DNA of 13,537 bases from an uncultured Clostridia bacterium (GTDB taxonomy: Bacteria; Bacillota; Clostridia; Lachnospirales; Lachnospiraceae). The notes beneath the pieces are model-generated. The model was not told the DNA's origin and ran no database searches. It saw only the letters and a program-made list of their open reading frames with translations. The position numbers and the translations under genes are program-made. Each line of letters begins with the position of its first letter. Positions within the stretch are counted from its first letter, which is position 1. Location of the stretch: NCBI GenBank assembly GCA_937888895.1, contig CALASV010000053.1, forward strand, positions 1 to 13,537. Direction: 5' to 3'. Shown one piece after another: positions 1 to 7,722 of the stretch.

Positions 1-512
1 GAAGCAGAAATATTTAATTTATTTACAATTAACTCTTTTGCTATGGGTTGATTATATAGTAATTCTTTTACTACTCTTTCCTTTGCTACATAATGTTTTT
101 TTGTATATTCCTCTAACAACTGTTGTGCTGTAACTTCATCTACACATAATGCAATTTGCTTCTTCTCTACCAAACGAACTGTTTTCTTTACAGATAAAAC
201 AGTTCGCAGTGCATCATTCATTGTACCACCAAAATTTTGTTTTATCCAATAAGCTAATGCAATCATGCGAGATTCTATTTTTATGCCATTTTGTATTACT
301 TCTGTGATTTCTTTTATTTTCCATTCTTCAATTTTAGGGGTATTCGATAATCCTACAATATACCCTTGCAATCTTCGATTCCCTTTTCCAAATGTAATCC
401 ATACTGGCATACCAACTTGAATACTTTCTTGTAAATACTCTGGTATTTTATACTGATATGTCTTATCTAAGTTTTCGTTTGATATATCTACAATAATATC
501 TGCGTATAACAC
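1..512 (-). CDS. priA: Primosomal protein N' (PriA helicase), N-terminal part, cut by the window edge
   Basis: About 170 codons from a GTG start at 512 run off the left edge. The start is supported by GAGGTG at 521-526, 8 bases upstream. The protein begins VLYADIIVDISNENLDKTY and continues through YKIPEYL, VGMPVWITFGKGNRRLQGY and IVGLS. This is the typical N-terminal 3'-DNA-binding domain of PriA, followed by the start of the winged-helix region. PriA is the 3'-to-5' helicase that recognises stalled forks and D-loops and reloads the replicative helicase. The helicase motifs, zinc-binding cysteines and C-terminal domain lie outside the window, so integrity cannot be judged. It is downstream of murE-murF but has its own promoter at 545-573. 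Confidence 0.9.
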   Translation of the reverse strand, partial: MLYADIIVDISNENLDKTYQYKIPEYLQESIQVGMPVWITFGKGNRRLQGYIVGLSNTPKIEEWKIKEITEVIQNGIKIESRMIALAYWIKQNFGGTMNDALRTVLSVKKTVRLVEKKQIALCVDEVTAQQLLEEYTKKHYVAKERVVKELLYNQPIAKELIVNKLNISA

Positions 513-544
513 AGACTTATCACCTCATTTTTTCCAACATAATT

Positions 545-573
545 ATTCTATGCTTTCCCTATTAGGATGACAA
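545..573 (-). promoter_or_regulatory. Putative sigma-A-type promoter for priA
   Basis: Read on the minus strand, TTGTCA (568-573) and TAGAAT (545-550) are separated by exactly 17 bases. They lie between the end of murF and the priA start at 512, and the expected transcription start near 538 leaves a short leader containing the GAGGTG ribosome site. The spacing and hexamers fit a housekeeping promoter. This is inference from sequence only. Confidence 0.55.
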
Positions 574-604
574 AATCATACGATTCTCGTCTTAATTTTC
601 GTCA

Positions 605-2074
605 TTATTTCAAGCATTCGTTTATAATTTCTTCTGTTTTCATACCACGAGAACCTTTCACTAAAACAACATCCTCCTCTTGTAATAATTGTTTTAAATA
701 AGCCGAAGCTTCTACATTCGATGAAAAACTAACAACATGGATAAGGCCTTGTTTCTTTGCTTCATCAGCTAAAAATTTTGCTTGTTGTCCTACTGTCAAA
801 AGAATATCAACACTTTTATCTTCTTTTTCTAATTTTGCTATGTACGCTCCTACTTCCCTATGTAAACGCTCCGAAGCTTCTCCTAATTCTAATACATCAG
901 CAAATACAGCAATATGTCGTTTTCCTGCAAGAGAAAGTAATACATTTGCACCACTTTTCATCGAATCAGGACTTGCATTATATGTATCATCAATCCAAGT
1001 AACTCCATTTACTTTTTTCATTTGCCCACGCATTGCAATTGGTTCATATTGTTCTAATCCTTTGACAGCTACTTCTTCCTCAATACCAACATAATGTGCA
1101 ACAGCTAACGCTGCAAGTGCATTCAATACATTATGTTCACCATATACTTTTAACTGTACTGGAAATTCTTTCCATTGTTCTTGTACTTTATAACAAACAA
1201 TAAAATGAACTCCTTGTTCTGTTGTTGTAATTTGTTTTGCTGAATAAGTAAAACCTTCTCCAATACCATAAGTAACAGGAATTGTTTTTTTCAAAGCTTT
1301 CTTTGTTTCTAAACTACAATCTATTGTAATATCATTCTGTGTTATTTGTGTGACGGTTTCTAAAAGTAATGCATCATTTCCATTCATCACTAAAACAGAA
1401 CCTTCACAAAACTCATTTGCAATTGCTAATTTTTCTTTACGGATTGCTTCTTGACTACCAAGTTGTGCAATATGTGCCACTCCAATATTTGTCATAACAG
1501 CACATTCTGGTTTTGCTACAGAAGCTAAATTTTTCATTTCCCCTACTTCACTCATGCCCATTTCAATGACAGCTACTTCATGAGCATCTTCTAAATAAAA
1601 CATCATCAATGGCAATCCGATTTGACTATTTTTATTTCCAATTGTCTTTAATACATTCTTTTTTGTTTCTAATGCAGCTGCTACCATCTCTTTCGTCGTT
1701 GTCTTTCCTACACTACCTGTAATTCCAATGACAGGAATCGAAAATCCACTTCGATACCAACTGGCAAATTGCTGTAACGCTGGTACGGTATGTTCTACTT
1801 CAATGACTGTTACTGCATTCTCTTTTGCTAATGCGACAATCGTTTCTCTATGTTCTGTTGTTTTATTCATAAAAAGTGCTGTTGCACCATGTTCTACTGC
1901 ACCTTTTACATAACGATGACCATCTGTTTTTTCCCCTACAATTGGAACAAATAAGGCATTTTTTGTTTCTTCTCTAGAGTCAATGATTACATTTTGTATG
2001 ATACTATTTGTCTGACCACAAAGTAATACTCCATTCGTTGCCTTTACGATTTCTTCTACTTTTACTGGTTTCAT
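605..2074 (-). CDS. murF: UDP-N-acetylmuramoyl-tripeptide--D-alanyl-D-alanine ligase (MurF)
   Basis: This 489-residue protein is of normal MurF length. MurF is the cytoplasmic ATP-dependent ligase that adds the D-Ala-D-Ala dipeptide to UDP-MurNAc-tripeptide, completing the pentapeptide precursor of peptidoglycan. The N-terminal UDP-binding domain contains IIDSRE near residue 30. The Mur ATPase core begins with the P-loop GITGSVGKTTT at 117-127, followed by NKNSQIGLP (147-155), EMGM (171-174), TNIGVAH (195-201) and GEHNVLNALAA (312-322). The C-terminal domain has DDTYNASPDSM (362-372) and KGSRGMKTEEI (473-483), the latter typical of MurF. The ATG overlaps the murE stop codon by 4 bp, so translation is probably coupled. 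No key residue appears to be missing. Confidence 0.97.
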   Translation of the reverse strand: MKPVKVEEIVKATNGVLLCGQTNSIIQNVIIDSREETKNALFVPIVGEKTDGHRYVKGAVEHGATALFMNKTTEHRETIVALAKENAVTVIEVEHTVPALQQFASWYRSGFSIPVIGITGSVGKTTTKEMVAAALETKKNVLKTIGNKNSQIGLPLMMFYLEDAHEVAVIEMGMSEVGEMKNLASVAKPECAVMTNIGVAHIAQLGSQEAIRKEKLAIANEFCEGSVLVMNGNDALLLETVTQITQNDITIDCSLETKKALKKTIPVTYGIGEGFTYSAKQITTTEQGVHFIVCYKVQEQWKEFPVQLKVYGEHNVLNALAALAVAHYVGIEEEVAVKGLEQYEPIAMRGQMKKVNGVTWIDDTYNASPDSMKSGANVLLSLAGKRHIAVFADVLELGEASERLHREVGAYIAKLEKEDKSVDILLTVGQQAKFLADEAKKQGLIHVVSFSSNVEASAYLKQLLQEEDVVLVKGSRGMKTEEIINECLK

Positions 2075-3549
2075 TTTTCCTCCTCTGACATTTCACTTAA
2101 AATTTCTTGCACTAATATTCTTTCGTCCATCGGATATTTAATACCTTTAATTTCTTGATAATCTTCATGACCTTTTCCAGCAAGTACAATCACATCTCCA
2201 TCTTTTGCATTTTGAATACAATAACGAATTGCCTCTTTTCTATCTGGAATCATCACATAAGCTCCATTTTTTCTCTTTACTCCTGTTAAAATATCCTCCA
2301 TAATAGCAAGTGGTTCTTCATTTCTTGGATTGTCACTTGTAATAACGGTTAAATCGGCATACTCCGAAGAAATCGCACCCATTTCAAAACGACGGTCTCT
2401 TGCACGATTTCCACCACAACCGAATAGACAAACAATTCTCTTAGGCTCATATTCTCTTAATGTCGTCAATAAACTTTGTAAACTCATCGCATTATGAGCA
2501 TAATCAATCATCATGGTAAATCGATTCGATACTTCCACAGGTTCTACACGTCCCTTTACTTTTACCGTTCGTAATGCCTTTTGAATAATATGTGCTTCTA
2601 TATTAAAATGACGACAAACAGCTAATGCTGTTAACGAATTATACACAGTAAATTTACCTGGGATACCTACTGTAATCTCAATTTCCATCTTACCTGTTGT
2701 TTCATAAGACACAAGGAGTTCTCCATCGCTGTTATGTAAATCTACATTCACAGCTCGTAAATCTGCTCCATCGTTTATACCATAAGTTTCTAATTTACAA
2801 GTATGTCCTTCCAACACTTGCTCCATATGTTTATCATCAAAATTGGCAATACCCACCTTACACTGACGAAATAACATACTTTTACAACGAAGATAATCGT
2901 CAAAATCTTTATGCTCATTTGCACCAATATGGTCTGGTGATAAATTTGTAAAAATACCATAATCAAATACAAAACCACCAACACGATGTAACATTAATCC
3001 TTGAGAAGATACTTCCATTACAACACATTCACATCCAGCATCTACCATTTCACGAAAATATTGTTGTACTACATAAGATTCTGGTGTTGTATTCATTGCT
3101 GGAATGTGTTTTTCTCCAATAATTACTTCTACTGTACCAATTAATCCTGTTTTATATCCTGCTAATTCTAATGTATTACGAATCATATAAGCAGTTGTTG
3201 TCTTGCCCTTTGTTCCAGTAATACCAATTGTCTTTAAACTTTTCGCTGGATAACCAAAATAAGCAGCTGACATACAAGCAAGAGCCAATCTTGTACTCTC
3301 ACAAACAACAAGACAAACACCTTCTGGTACTTCAACTGTATGCTCTGCTATAATAGCTACTGCACCATCTTTAACTGCCTTTTCTACATAAGCATGACCA
3401 TCATGTACTGCTCCTGAAATACAAACAAATACAGAACCAGATACTATTTGTTTTCTCGTATCATAAATTAATTCCGTAACCTCTATTTCTTCACTTCCAC
3501 AAATCACCTGATAATTTTTTACTTCTTCTAATAATGTTTTTAATATCAT
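2071..3549 (-). CDS. murE: UDP-N-acetylmuramoyl-L-alanyl-D-glutamate--2,6-diaminopimelate ligase (MurE)
   Basis: This 492-residue Mur ligase adds the third peptide residue to UDP-MurNAc-L-Ala-D-Glu in the cytoplasm. Motifs in order are IYDTRK (28-33), P-loop GITGTKGKTTT (109-119), NTTPES (153-158), MEVSSQGL (178-185), TNLSPDHIG (201-209), a KSMLF segment whose Lys223 is at the position of the carbamylated lysine, DNPRNEEP (406-413) and AGKGHEDYQ (457-465). In this family DNPR marks meso-diaminopimelate specificity, as opposed to lysine. The conserved DYAHTPDAL block is instead DYAHNAMSL (349-357), a departure from the textbook motif. The start has AGGA about 9 bases upstream. It is the first gene of a murE-murF pair, overlapping murF by 4 bp, and lies just downstream of the glgA terminator. 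Confidence 0.96.
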   Translation of the reverse strand: MILKTLLEEVKNYQVICGSEEIEVTELIYDTRKQIVSGSVFVCISGAVHDGHAYVEKAVKDGAVAIIAEHTVEVPEGVCLVVCESTRLALACMSAAYFGYPAKSLKTIGITGTKGKTTTAYMIRNTLELAGYKTGLIGTVEVIIGEKHIPAMNTTPESYVVQQYFREMVDAGCECVVMEVSSQGLMLHRVGGFVFDYGIFTNLSPDHIGANEHKDFDDYLRCKSMLFRQCKVGIANFDDKHMEQVLEGHTCKLETYGINDGADLRAVNVDLHNSDGELLVSYETTGKMEIEITVGIPGKFTVYNSLTALAVCRHFNIEAHIIQKALRTVKVKGRVEPVEVSNRFTMMIDYAHNAMSLQSLLTTLREYEPKRIVCLFGCGGNRARDRRFEMGAISSEYADLTVITSDNPRNEEPLAIMEDILTGVKRKNGAYVMIPDRKEAIRYCIQNAKDGDVIVLAGKGHEDYQEIKGIKYPMDERILVQEILSEMSEEEK

Positions 3550-3600
3550 AATATCATTTCCTATTCTTTTAACTATGTTCTATTTTATAAAACCAAAATC

Positions 3601-3642
3601 GAGGCTGTCACAAAATAAGATATTTTATTTTGCAACAGCCTC
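3601..3642 (-). terminator. Rho-independent terminator downstream of glgA
   Basis: The arms GAGGCTGT (3601-3608) and ACAGCCTC (3635-3642) pair perfectly. After a short internal mismatch the stem continues through CAAAATAA/TTATTTTG, leaving a small loop. On the minus strand it is followed by GATTTTGGTTTTAT, a broken U tract. It lies 25 bp after the glgA stop codon and separates glgA from murE-murF. Confidence 0.85.
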
Positions 3643-3666
3643 TTTTCATTTTAATTGAACTATTTT

Positions 3667-5112
3667 TTACCAGCCAAGTACTCTGTCATAAAGTTGTTCA
3701 TACTTTCTTGCAGAACCAGACCAAGAGAAGTCAGTTGTCATAGCACGGTCTACAATTTTGTTCCATTCTCTCTTATTGTTATAATAAACATGCTTTGCAT
3801 AACGCACAGCATCTAACATTTCGTGTGCATTGTAGTTACGGAAACTAAAACCTGTACCAGTGCTTTCGTATTCATTATATGGTTGTACTGTGTCATTTAA
3901 TCCACCTGTTTCTCTTACAATTGGAATAGTACCATATCTCATACTCATTAACTGGCTTAAACCACATGGTTCAAATAAAGATGGCATAAGGAATGCATCA
4001 CAAGAACCGTAAATACGATGTGCTCTCTCATTGTTATAATAGATACTAGAAGATACTCTTCCCTTATATTTCCATTCATAATGACGGAACATATTTTCAT
4101 ACTTGGAATCACCAGTACCAAGAATAACAAACTGCATATCATCGCTACATAATTCTTCCATTACATACTCAATCAAGTCAAGACCCTTCTGGTCAGTTAA
4201 ACGAGAAACAAGTCCTACCATGAACTTCTTTTCATCTACTTCTAAGCCAAGCTCTTTCTGTAATTCCTTCTTATTCTTTGGTTTTACCTTACGGAAGTTT
4301 TCAACATTGAATGGATACCATAAGCACTTATCTGTTTCTGGATTGTACTCACTGTAGTCAATACCATTTACAATACCACTTAAGCAATTTGCACGAGCAC
4401 GCATTAAACCATCTAGTTTTTCTCCATAGAATGGTGTCTGAATTTCCTTTGCATAAGTTTCACTTACTGTAGTTACATAATCAGCATATACAATACCACC
4501 CTTTAAGTAGTTTGCATCACCATAAGCTTCTAACTTGTCAGGTGCAAAGTAATAATCAGAAAGACCTGTAATATCTTTTACTGTCTTCTTATTCCAAACA
4601 CCCTGGAACTTCAAGTTATGAATTGTCATAATGGACTTAATTCCACGATAAAACTCATTCTGTGAAAATACATCCTTTAAATACACTGGAATTAAACCTG
4701 TCTGCCAGTCATTACAGTGAATTAAGTCTGGACGGAAATCGAGTGATGGTAATGCAGATAATACAGCACGACAGAAAAATGCAAATTTTTCTAAGTCTTC
4801 TAAGATGTTACCGTATGGACGGTCTCCGTTGAAATAATACTCATTGTCCACGAAATAGAATTTTACTCCATTTAATTCTGTTTCCAAAATACCAACATAC
4901 TGACGTCTCCAACCTAAATCCATGTAAAAGTGAGTTTTGTACACAAAATTCTGCTTAAACTTTTCAGGAATCACACGGTAATTTGGAATGATTACACGGA
5001 TGTCATAATTTTCTCTGTCGATATACTTTGGTAATTCACCAGCTACGTCAGCTAAACCACCCGTCTTAATAAATGGAACACATTCTGAAGAAACAAATAA
5101 TATTTTTTTCAT
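3667..5112 (-). CDS. glgA: Glycogen synthase (ADP-glucose type, GT5 family)
   Basis: This 481-residue protein has the usual length of bacterial GlgA, which transfers glucose from ADP-glucose to the growing alpha-1,4-glucan in the cytoplasm. The N-terminus MKKILFVSSECVPFIKTGGL carries the ADP-glucose-binding KTGGL (16-20). HCNDWQTGL is at 132-140, NGIDYSEYNP near 249-258, SRLTDQKGLDLI at 303-314 with the conserved Arg and Lys of GT-B enzymes, and the C-terminal EPCGLSQL (381-388) with TGGLNDTV (402-409) forms the acceptor and nucleotide site. AAGGAGG lies 4 bases before the ATG. The gene stands alone between a promoter and a terminator, without glgB, glgC or glgD. Its codons favour AAG, CAG, TTC and AAC more than the neighbours do, as expected of a well-expressed gene. 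Confidence 0.97.
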   Translation of the reverse strand: MKKILFVSSECVPFIKTGGLADVAGELPKYIDRENYDIRVIIPNYRVIPEKFKQNFVYKTHFYMDLGWRRQYVGILETELNGVKFYFVDNEYYFNGDRPYGNILEDLEKFAFFCRAVLSALPSLDFRPDLIHCNDWQTGLIPVYLKDVFSQNEFYRGIKSIMTIHNLKFQGVWNKKTVKDITGLSDYYFAPDKLEAYGDANYLKGGIVYADYVTTVSETYAKEIQTPFYGEKLDGLMRARANCLSGIVNGIDYSEYNPETDKCLWYPFNVENFRKVKPKNKKELQKELGLEVDEKKFMVGLVSRLTDQKGLDLIEYVMEELCSDDMQFVILGTGDSKYENMFRHYEWKYKGRVSSSIYYNNERAHRIYGSCDAFLMPSLFEPCGLSQLMSMRYGTIPIVRETGGLNDTVQPYNEYESTGTGFSFRNYNAHEMLDAVRYAKHVYYNNKREWNKIVDRAMTTDFSWSGSARKYEQLYDRVLGW

Positions 5113-5145
5113 AATTCCTCCTTCTTATGTAAACTATTGATGTGT

Positions 5146-5175
5146 ATTATAAAAATAAGAATGCAATTATTGCAA
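5146..5175 (-). promoter_or_regulatory. Putative glgA promoter with an overlapping palindrome
   Basis: On the minus strand TTGCAA (5170-5175) and TATAAT (5146-5151) are 18 bases apart, about 35 bp upstream of the glgA start at 5112. The 13-bp perfect palindrome TGCAATTATTGCA at 5162-5174 covers most of the -35 element, a suitable place for an operator. The same DNA lies in a larger A/T-only inverted repeat (5151-5160 with 5184-5193) that could act as a weak terminator after spo0A. Which role dominates cannot be told from sequence. Confidence 0.5.
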
Positions 5176-5193
5176 CATAAAACTCTTATTTTT
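5151..5193 (-). terminator. Possible weak terminator hairpin after spo0A
   Basis: AAAAATAAGA (5151-5160) and TCTTATTTTT (5184-5193) are perfect inverted repeats, with the palindrome TGCAATTATTGCA inside. On the minus strand the 3' arm itself ends in a run of T. It starts 47 bp after the spo0A stop. The outer stem is nearly all A-U, so termination would be weak, and it overlaps the glgA promoter call. Confidence 0.35.
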
Positions 5194-5239
5194 ATCATCT
5201 AAACTTATTTTATCACATTTTTTTCAGATTGAAAAGAGT

Positions 5240-6037
5240 TTATATCGGTAATTTATATTCTAATCTTATTTTATCTGCAATTAAAGCAACAAATTCTGAA
5301 TTTGTTGGCTTCCCTTTTCCATTATTGACCGTATATCCAAACAATTCATCTATCGTATCCATCTTTCCACGACTCCATGCTACCTCAATTGCATGCCGAA
5401 TGGCACGTTCTACTCGGCTTGCTGTTGTCTTATGTCGTTTTGCAATTGTTGGATAAAGTTGTTTTGTAATCGAATTTAGCATTTCTGTATCATTCACTGA
5501 CATCATAATTGCATCTCTTAAATAATGATATCCTTTAATATGTGCTGGTACTCCAATTTCATGAATTACATTTGTTACATCAGCTTCTAAATTTCTTTCT
5601 AAAAATACATTTCCACTCTTTCCTGCAGTTCCTTGAGCATCACTTCTTCTACAACAATTCACTCCTCTTAACTGTTTAATTCTAGAAATGACAAGTTGAT
5701 AATCAAATGGCTTCAACATATAATAACTTGCTCCCAATTCAAATGCACTTTCTGTTACAACTTCTTGTCCAATTCCTGTAATTACAATGAATGATGGAAT
5801 TTTCTTTAAGGAAGTATCTTTTTTCACTTGCTCCATCACACCAAGTCCATCTAACTTTGGCATAATCAAATCTAATAGTACCACATCTGGTTCTTTTTCC
5901 TTAATTTGTCCGAGAGCATCTATACCATCTTCTGCTTTTCCAATTACTTCTATTTCCTTGTCTTTTTTTATCGCCTCTTCCAATAAACTGGCAGAACGCA
6001 TATTATCATCTGCAATTAAAACATTAATTTTCCCCAT
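5240..6037 (-). CDS. spo0A: Sporulation master regulator Spo0A
   Basis: This 265-residue response regulator has the usual length for Spo0A. The receiver domain (about 1-125) has the acidic pair Asp10-Asp11, the phosphoacceptor Asp56 in LLDLIMPKLDG, Thr87 in VITG and Lys109 in LKPFD. A short linker leads to the Spo0A-specific DNA-binding domain (about 150-263), starting HEIGVPAHIKGYHYLRDAI, with the recognition helix SRVERAIRHAIEVAW at 207-221. Phosphorylated Spo0A commits Firmicutes to sporulation and controls other stationary-phase genes. The start follows a GAAGGA-type ribosome site. It is monocistronic here, with a promoter at 6085-6112, and is not next to spoIVB, its frequent partner in other genomes. 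The sequence looks fully functional. Confidence 0.97.
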   Translation of the reverse strand: MGKINVLIADDNMRSASLLEEAIKKDKEIEVIGKAEDGIDALGQIKEKEPDVVLLDLIMPKLDGLGVMEQVKKDTSLKKIPSFIVITGIGQEVVTESAFELGASYYMLKPFDYQLVISRIKQLRGVNCCRRSDAQGTAGKSGNVFLERNLEADVTNVIHEIGVPAHIKGYHYLRDAIMMSVNDTEMLNSITKQLYPTIAKRHKTTASRVERAIRHAIEVAWSRGKMDTIDELFGYTVNNGKGKPTNSEFVALIADKIRLEYKLPI

Positions 6038-6084
6038 CCTTCCATCCTTTCTCTTGTCATTTTTGGAATTTTTTTACAATTTTA

Positions 6085-6112
6085 ATTATATACTAATTCT
6101 GCTATTTTTCAA
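6085..6112 (-). promoter_or_regulatory. Putative spo0A promoter
   Basis: On the minus strand TTGAAA (6107-6112) and TATAAT (6085-6090) are separated by 16 bases, about 50 bp upstream of the spo0A start. The hexamers are close to the sigma-A consensus. An 11-bp tandem repeat sits 8 bp upstream of the -35 element. Confidence 0.55.
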
Positions 6113-6120
6113 TATATTTT

Positions 6121-6142
6121 TCGTTAAGAAATCGTTAAGAAA
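6121..6142 (-). repeat. Perfect 11-bp tandem direct repeat upstream of the spo0A promoter
   Basis: The minus strand carries TTTCTTAACGA twice in perfect tandem (6132-6142 then 6121-6131), which places TTAACG hexamers 11 bp apart. This is one helical turn, the layout of binding sites for OmpR/PhoB-family response regulators; the PhoP box of Bacillus subtilis uses TTAACA-like hexamers with about 5-bp gaps. Its position just upstream of the -35 element suits an activator. The identity of any binder is inference. Confidence 0.5.
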
Positions 6143-6149
6143 TAAAACA

Positions 6150-6176
6150 AAAAGCGACAGAACCACTGTCGCTTTT
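6150..6176 (-). terminator. Rho-independent terminator after the radical SAM gene
   Basis: AAAAGCGACAG (6150-6160) pairs perfectly with CTGTCGCTTTT (6166-6176) around a 5-base loop, 10 bp after the radical SAM stop codon. On the minus strand it is followed by TGTTTTATTTC. It separates the ung-radical SAM unit from spo0A. Confidence 0.88.
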
Positions 6177-6186
6177 GTATACTTAG

Positions 6187-7011
6187 TTAAAATTTTGTTG
6201 CATAACCACATTTTCTACATAATTCTTCTGTTGCTTGACGCTTTTGAAATCCTTGTTTCATACAAACGACTCTTTTACTAGACAAAATATCTTCTACACA
6301 ATCTTCAAAAATATTTCCTAATGTAATGACACCTTCTCTATCTAAACAACAAGGAATGACGCTACCATCGCACAAAATACCAAAATGGTCTTTCAATCCG
6401 TAGCAAAATACATTGGAGCCTTTTTCTTCCTTTGATAAATCTGGCCATTCAAATCGTTCTCCATATTCTAAATGTAATTTTGGTCGTATTCTAGCACCTC
6501 TGCTTCCGATATACCAAGGTTCTGTGAAATAAGCCTCTAATTGCTCTCTTATATTGATATTTCTGCCCTCGTCAAATCCACGATTCCATAATCGTAATAC
6601 CGTCAAAATATTTTGTTTACTCGCCCTATCTGCAAAAGACATACAATCAGAAATATAATTTTGATATTCTTCCTCTGTTCCATGTTCAAAACTATGCACA
6701 GAAATATTCACTTTATATACTCCTGAATTTAATAACTCCTGACCTCTTTTTTTTAATAATGTTCCATTTGTTGTAATAGCAACAAAAAATCCTTGCTCTG
6801 TCGCATACCGAATAAACTCTATTAATAAAGGATGTGTTAATGGTTCCCCCATTACATGAAGGTATAAATATTTCGTTAACCCTTTTAACTTCCCAACAAT
6901 AATTTGAAATTCCTCCATCGACAATCGTTTTGGTAAACGCGTTGTTCCTGGACAAAAACTACAATTTTGATTGCATCTATTTGTAATTTCTACATATACT
7001 TTAGAATACAT
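6187..7011 (-). CDS. Radical SAM/SPASM-domain protein of unknown substrate
   Basis: This 274-residue protein begins MYSKVYVEITNRCNQNCSFC with the radical SAM motif CxxxCxxC at Cys13, Cys17 and Cys20, which binds the 4Fe-4S cluster that cleaves S-adenosylmethionine. GEP follows at 55-57 (MGEPLTHP) and TTNGTLL at 80-86. The C-terminal part has Cys203, Cys214, Cys221, Cys222, Cys265 and Cys268, spaced like a SPASM or twitch domain holding an auxiliary iron-sulfur cluster. Such proteins modify peptides or mature enzymes, but no precursor peptide or partner is visible, so the substrate is unknown. The ATG is 2 bp after the ung stop codon. The nearest good ribosome-site match, GAGG, is about 13 bases upstream inside ung, so translation is probably coupled to ung. 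Confidence 0.88.
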   Translation of the reverse strand: MYSKVYVEITNRCNQNCSFCPGTTRLPKRLSMEEFQIIVGKLKGLTKYLYLHVMGEPLTHPLLIEFIRYATEQGFFVAITTNGTLLKKRGQELLNSGVYKVNISVHSFEHGTEEEYQNYISDCMSFADRASKQNILTVLRLWNRGFDEGRNINIREQLEAYFTEPWYIGSRGARIRPKLHLEYGERFEWPDLSKEEKGSNVFCYGLKDHFGILCDGSVIPCCLDREGVITLGNIFEDCVEDILSSKRVVCMKQGFQKRQATEELCRKCGYATKF

Positions 7012-7013
7012 TA

Positions 7014-7691
7014 CTACTGAATATCCTCAATCTGCCAATCAATCGGTTCTAATCCATGTTGTTTTAAAAACTCATTTGTTTGACTAAAATGCTTACAACC
7101 AAAAAATCCACGATAAGCAGATAATGGACTTGGATGTGGTGCTTGTAATATTAAATGGTTTGGATTAGTTAACATACTTTTTTTCATCTGTGCTGGTTTA
7201 CCCCAAAGTAAAAATACAATTGGCTCATCTTTTTCATTTAAAGTACGAATAACAGCATCTGTGAATTTCTCCCAACCTTTTCCTTGATGAGAATTTGCCT
7301 GATGTGCTCTTACAGTAAGTACAGTGTTTAGTAAAAGAACTCCTTGGTTGGCCCACTTTACTAAATATCCATTATTTGGTATGTTACAACCTAAATCATC
7401 TTGTAATTCTTTATATATATTTTGTAATGATGGTGGAACTTCTGTACCTGGCTGTACAGAAAAACAAAGTCCATGTGCCTGTCCTACATTATGATAAGGG
7501 TCTTGTCCAAGAATAACAACTTTTACTTTCGATAATGGTGTTAAATGAAATGCGTTAAAAATATCTTCCGATGGTGGAAATACGACATGACTACTATATT
7601 CTTGTTTTACAAACTCATATAAATCTTTATAATAATCCTTTTTAAATTCTTCTTTTATTGCATCCATCCAATCATTTGTAATCATTCCCAT
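7014..7691 (-). CDS. ung: Uracil-DNA glycosylase, family 1
   Basis: This 225-residue enzyme excises uracil from DNA as the first step of base-excision repair. GQDPYH at 62-67 contains the catalytic Asp64. The uracil-recognition segment LLLNTVLTV is at 119-127, and the DNA-intercalating loop HPSPLSA is at 186-192, followed by GFFGC. An upstream ATG at 7715 would add eight residues, but it lies in the terminator T tract. The ATG at 7691 has GGAAGGAG about 7 bases before it and gives the normal family length. No promoter is evident in the 31 bp between the hisF terminator and this ribosome site, so expression may depend on read-through. The radical SAM gene follows after 2 bp. Confidence 0.96.
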   Translation of the reverse strand: MGMITNDWMDAIKEEFKKDYYKDLYEFVKQEYSSHVVFPPSEDIFNAFHLTPLSKVKVVILGQDPYHNVGQAHGLCFSVQPGTEVPPSLQNIYKELQDDLGCNIPNNGYLVKWANQGVLLLNTVLTVRAHQANSHQGKGWEKFTDAVIRTLNEKDEPIVFLLWGKPAQMKKSMLTNPNHLILQAPHPSPLSAYRGFFGCKHFSQTNEFLKQHGLEPIDWQIEDIQ

Positions 7692-7722
7692 ATTATTACT
7701 CCTTCCTTTACACAATAAAAAA

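Noticed and set aside
567..605. Hairpin ATGACAAAAT/ATTTTCGTCAT between murF and priA as a terminator
   Set aside because: The stem has a bulge, no T run follows on either strand, and it overlaps the well-spaced priA promoter.
757..1094. Plus-strand open frames inside murF
   Set aside because: They lie antisense to a gene with full Mur ligase motifs, have low-complexity composition and no ribosome site. The other plus-strand frames across the window are shadows in the same way.
7692..7715. Longer Ung start at 7715
   Set aside because: The ATG lies within the terminator T-tract region and gives extra residues absent from the family; the ATG at 7691 has a near-ideal ribosome site.
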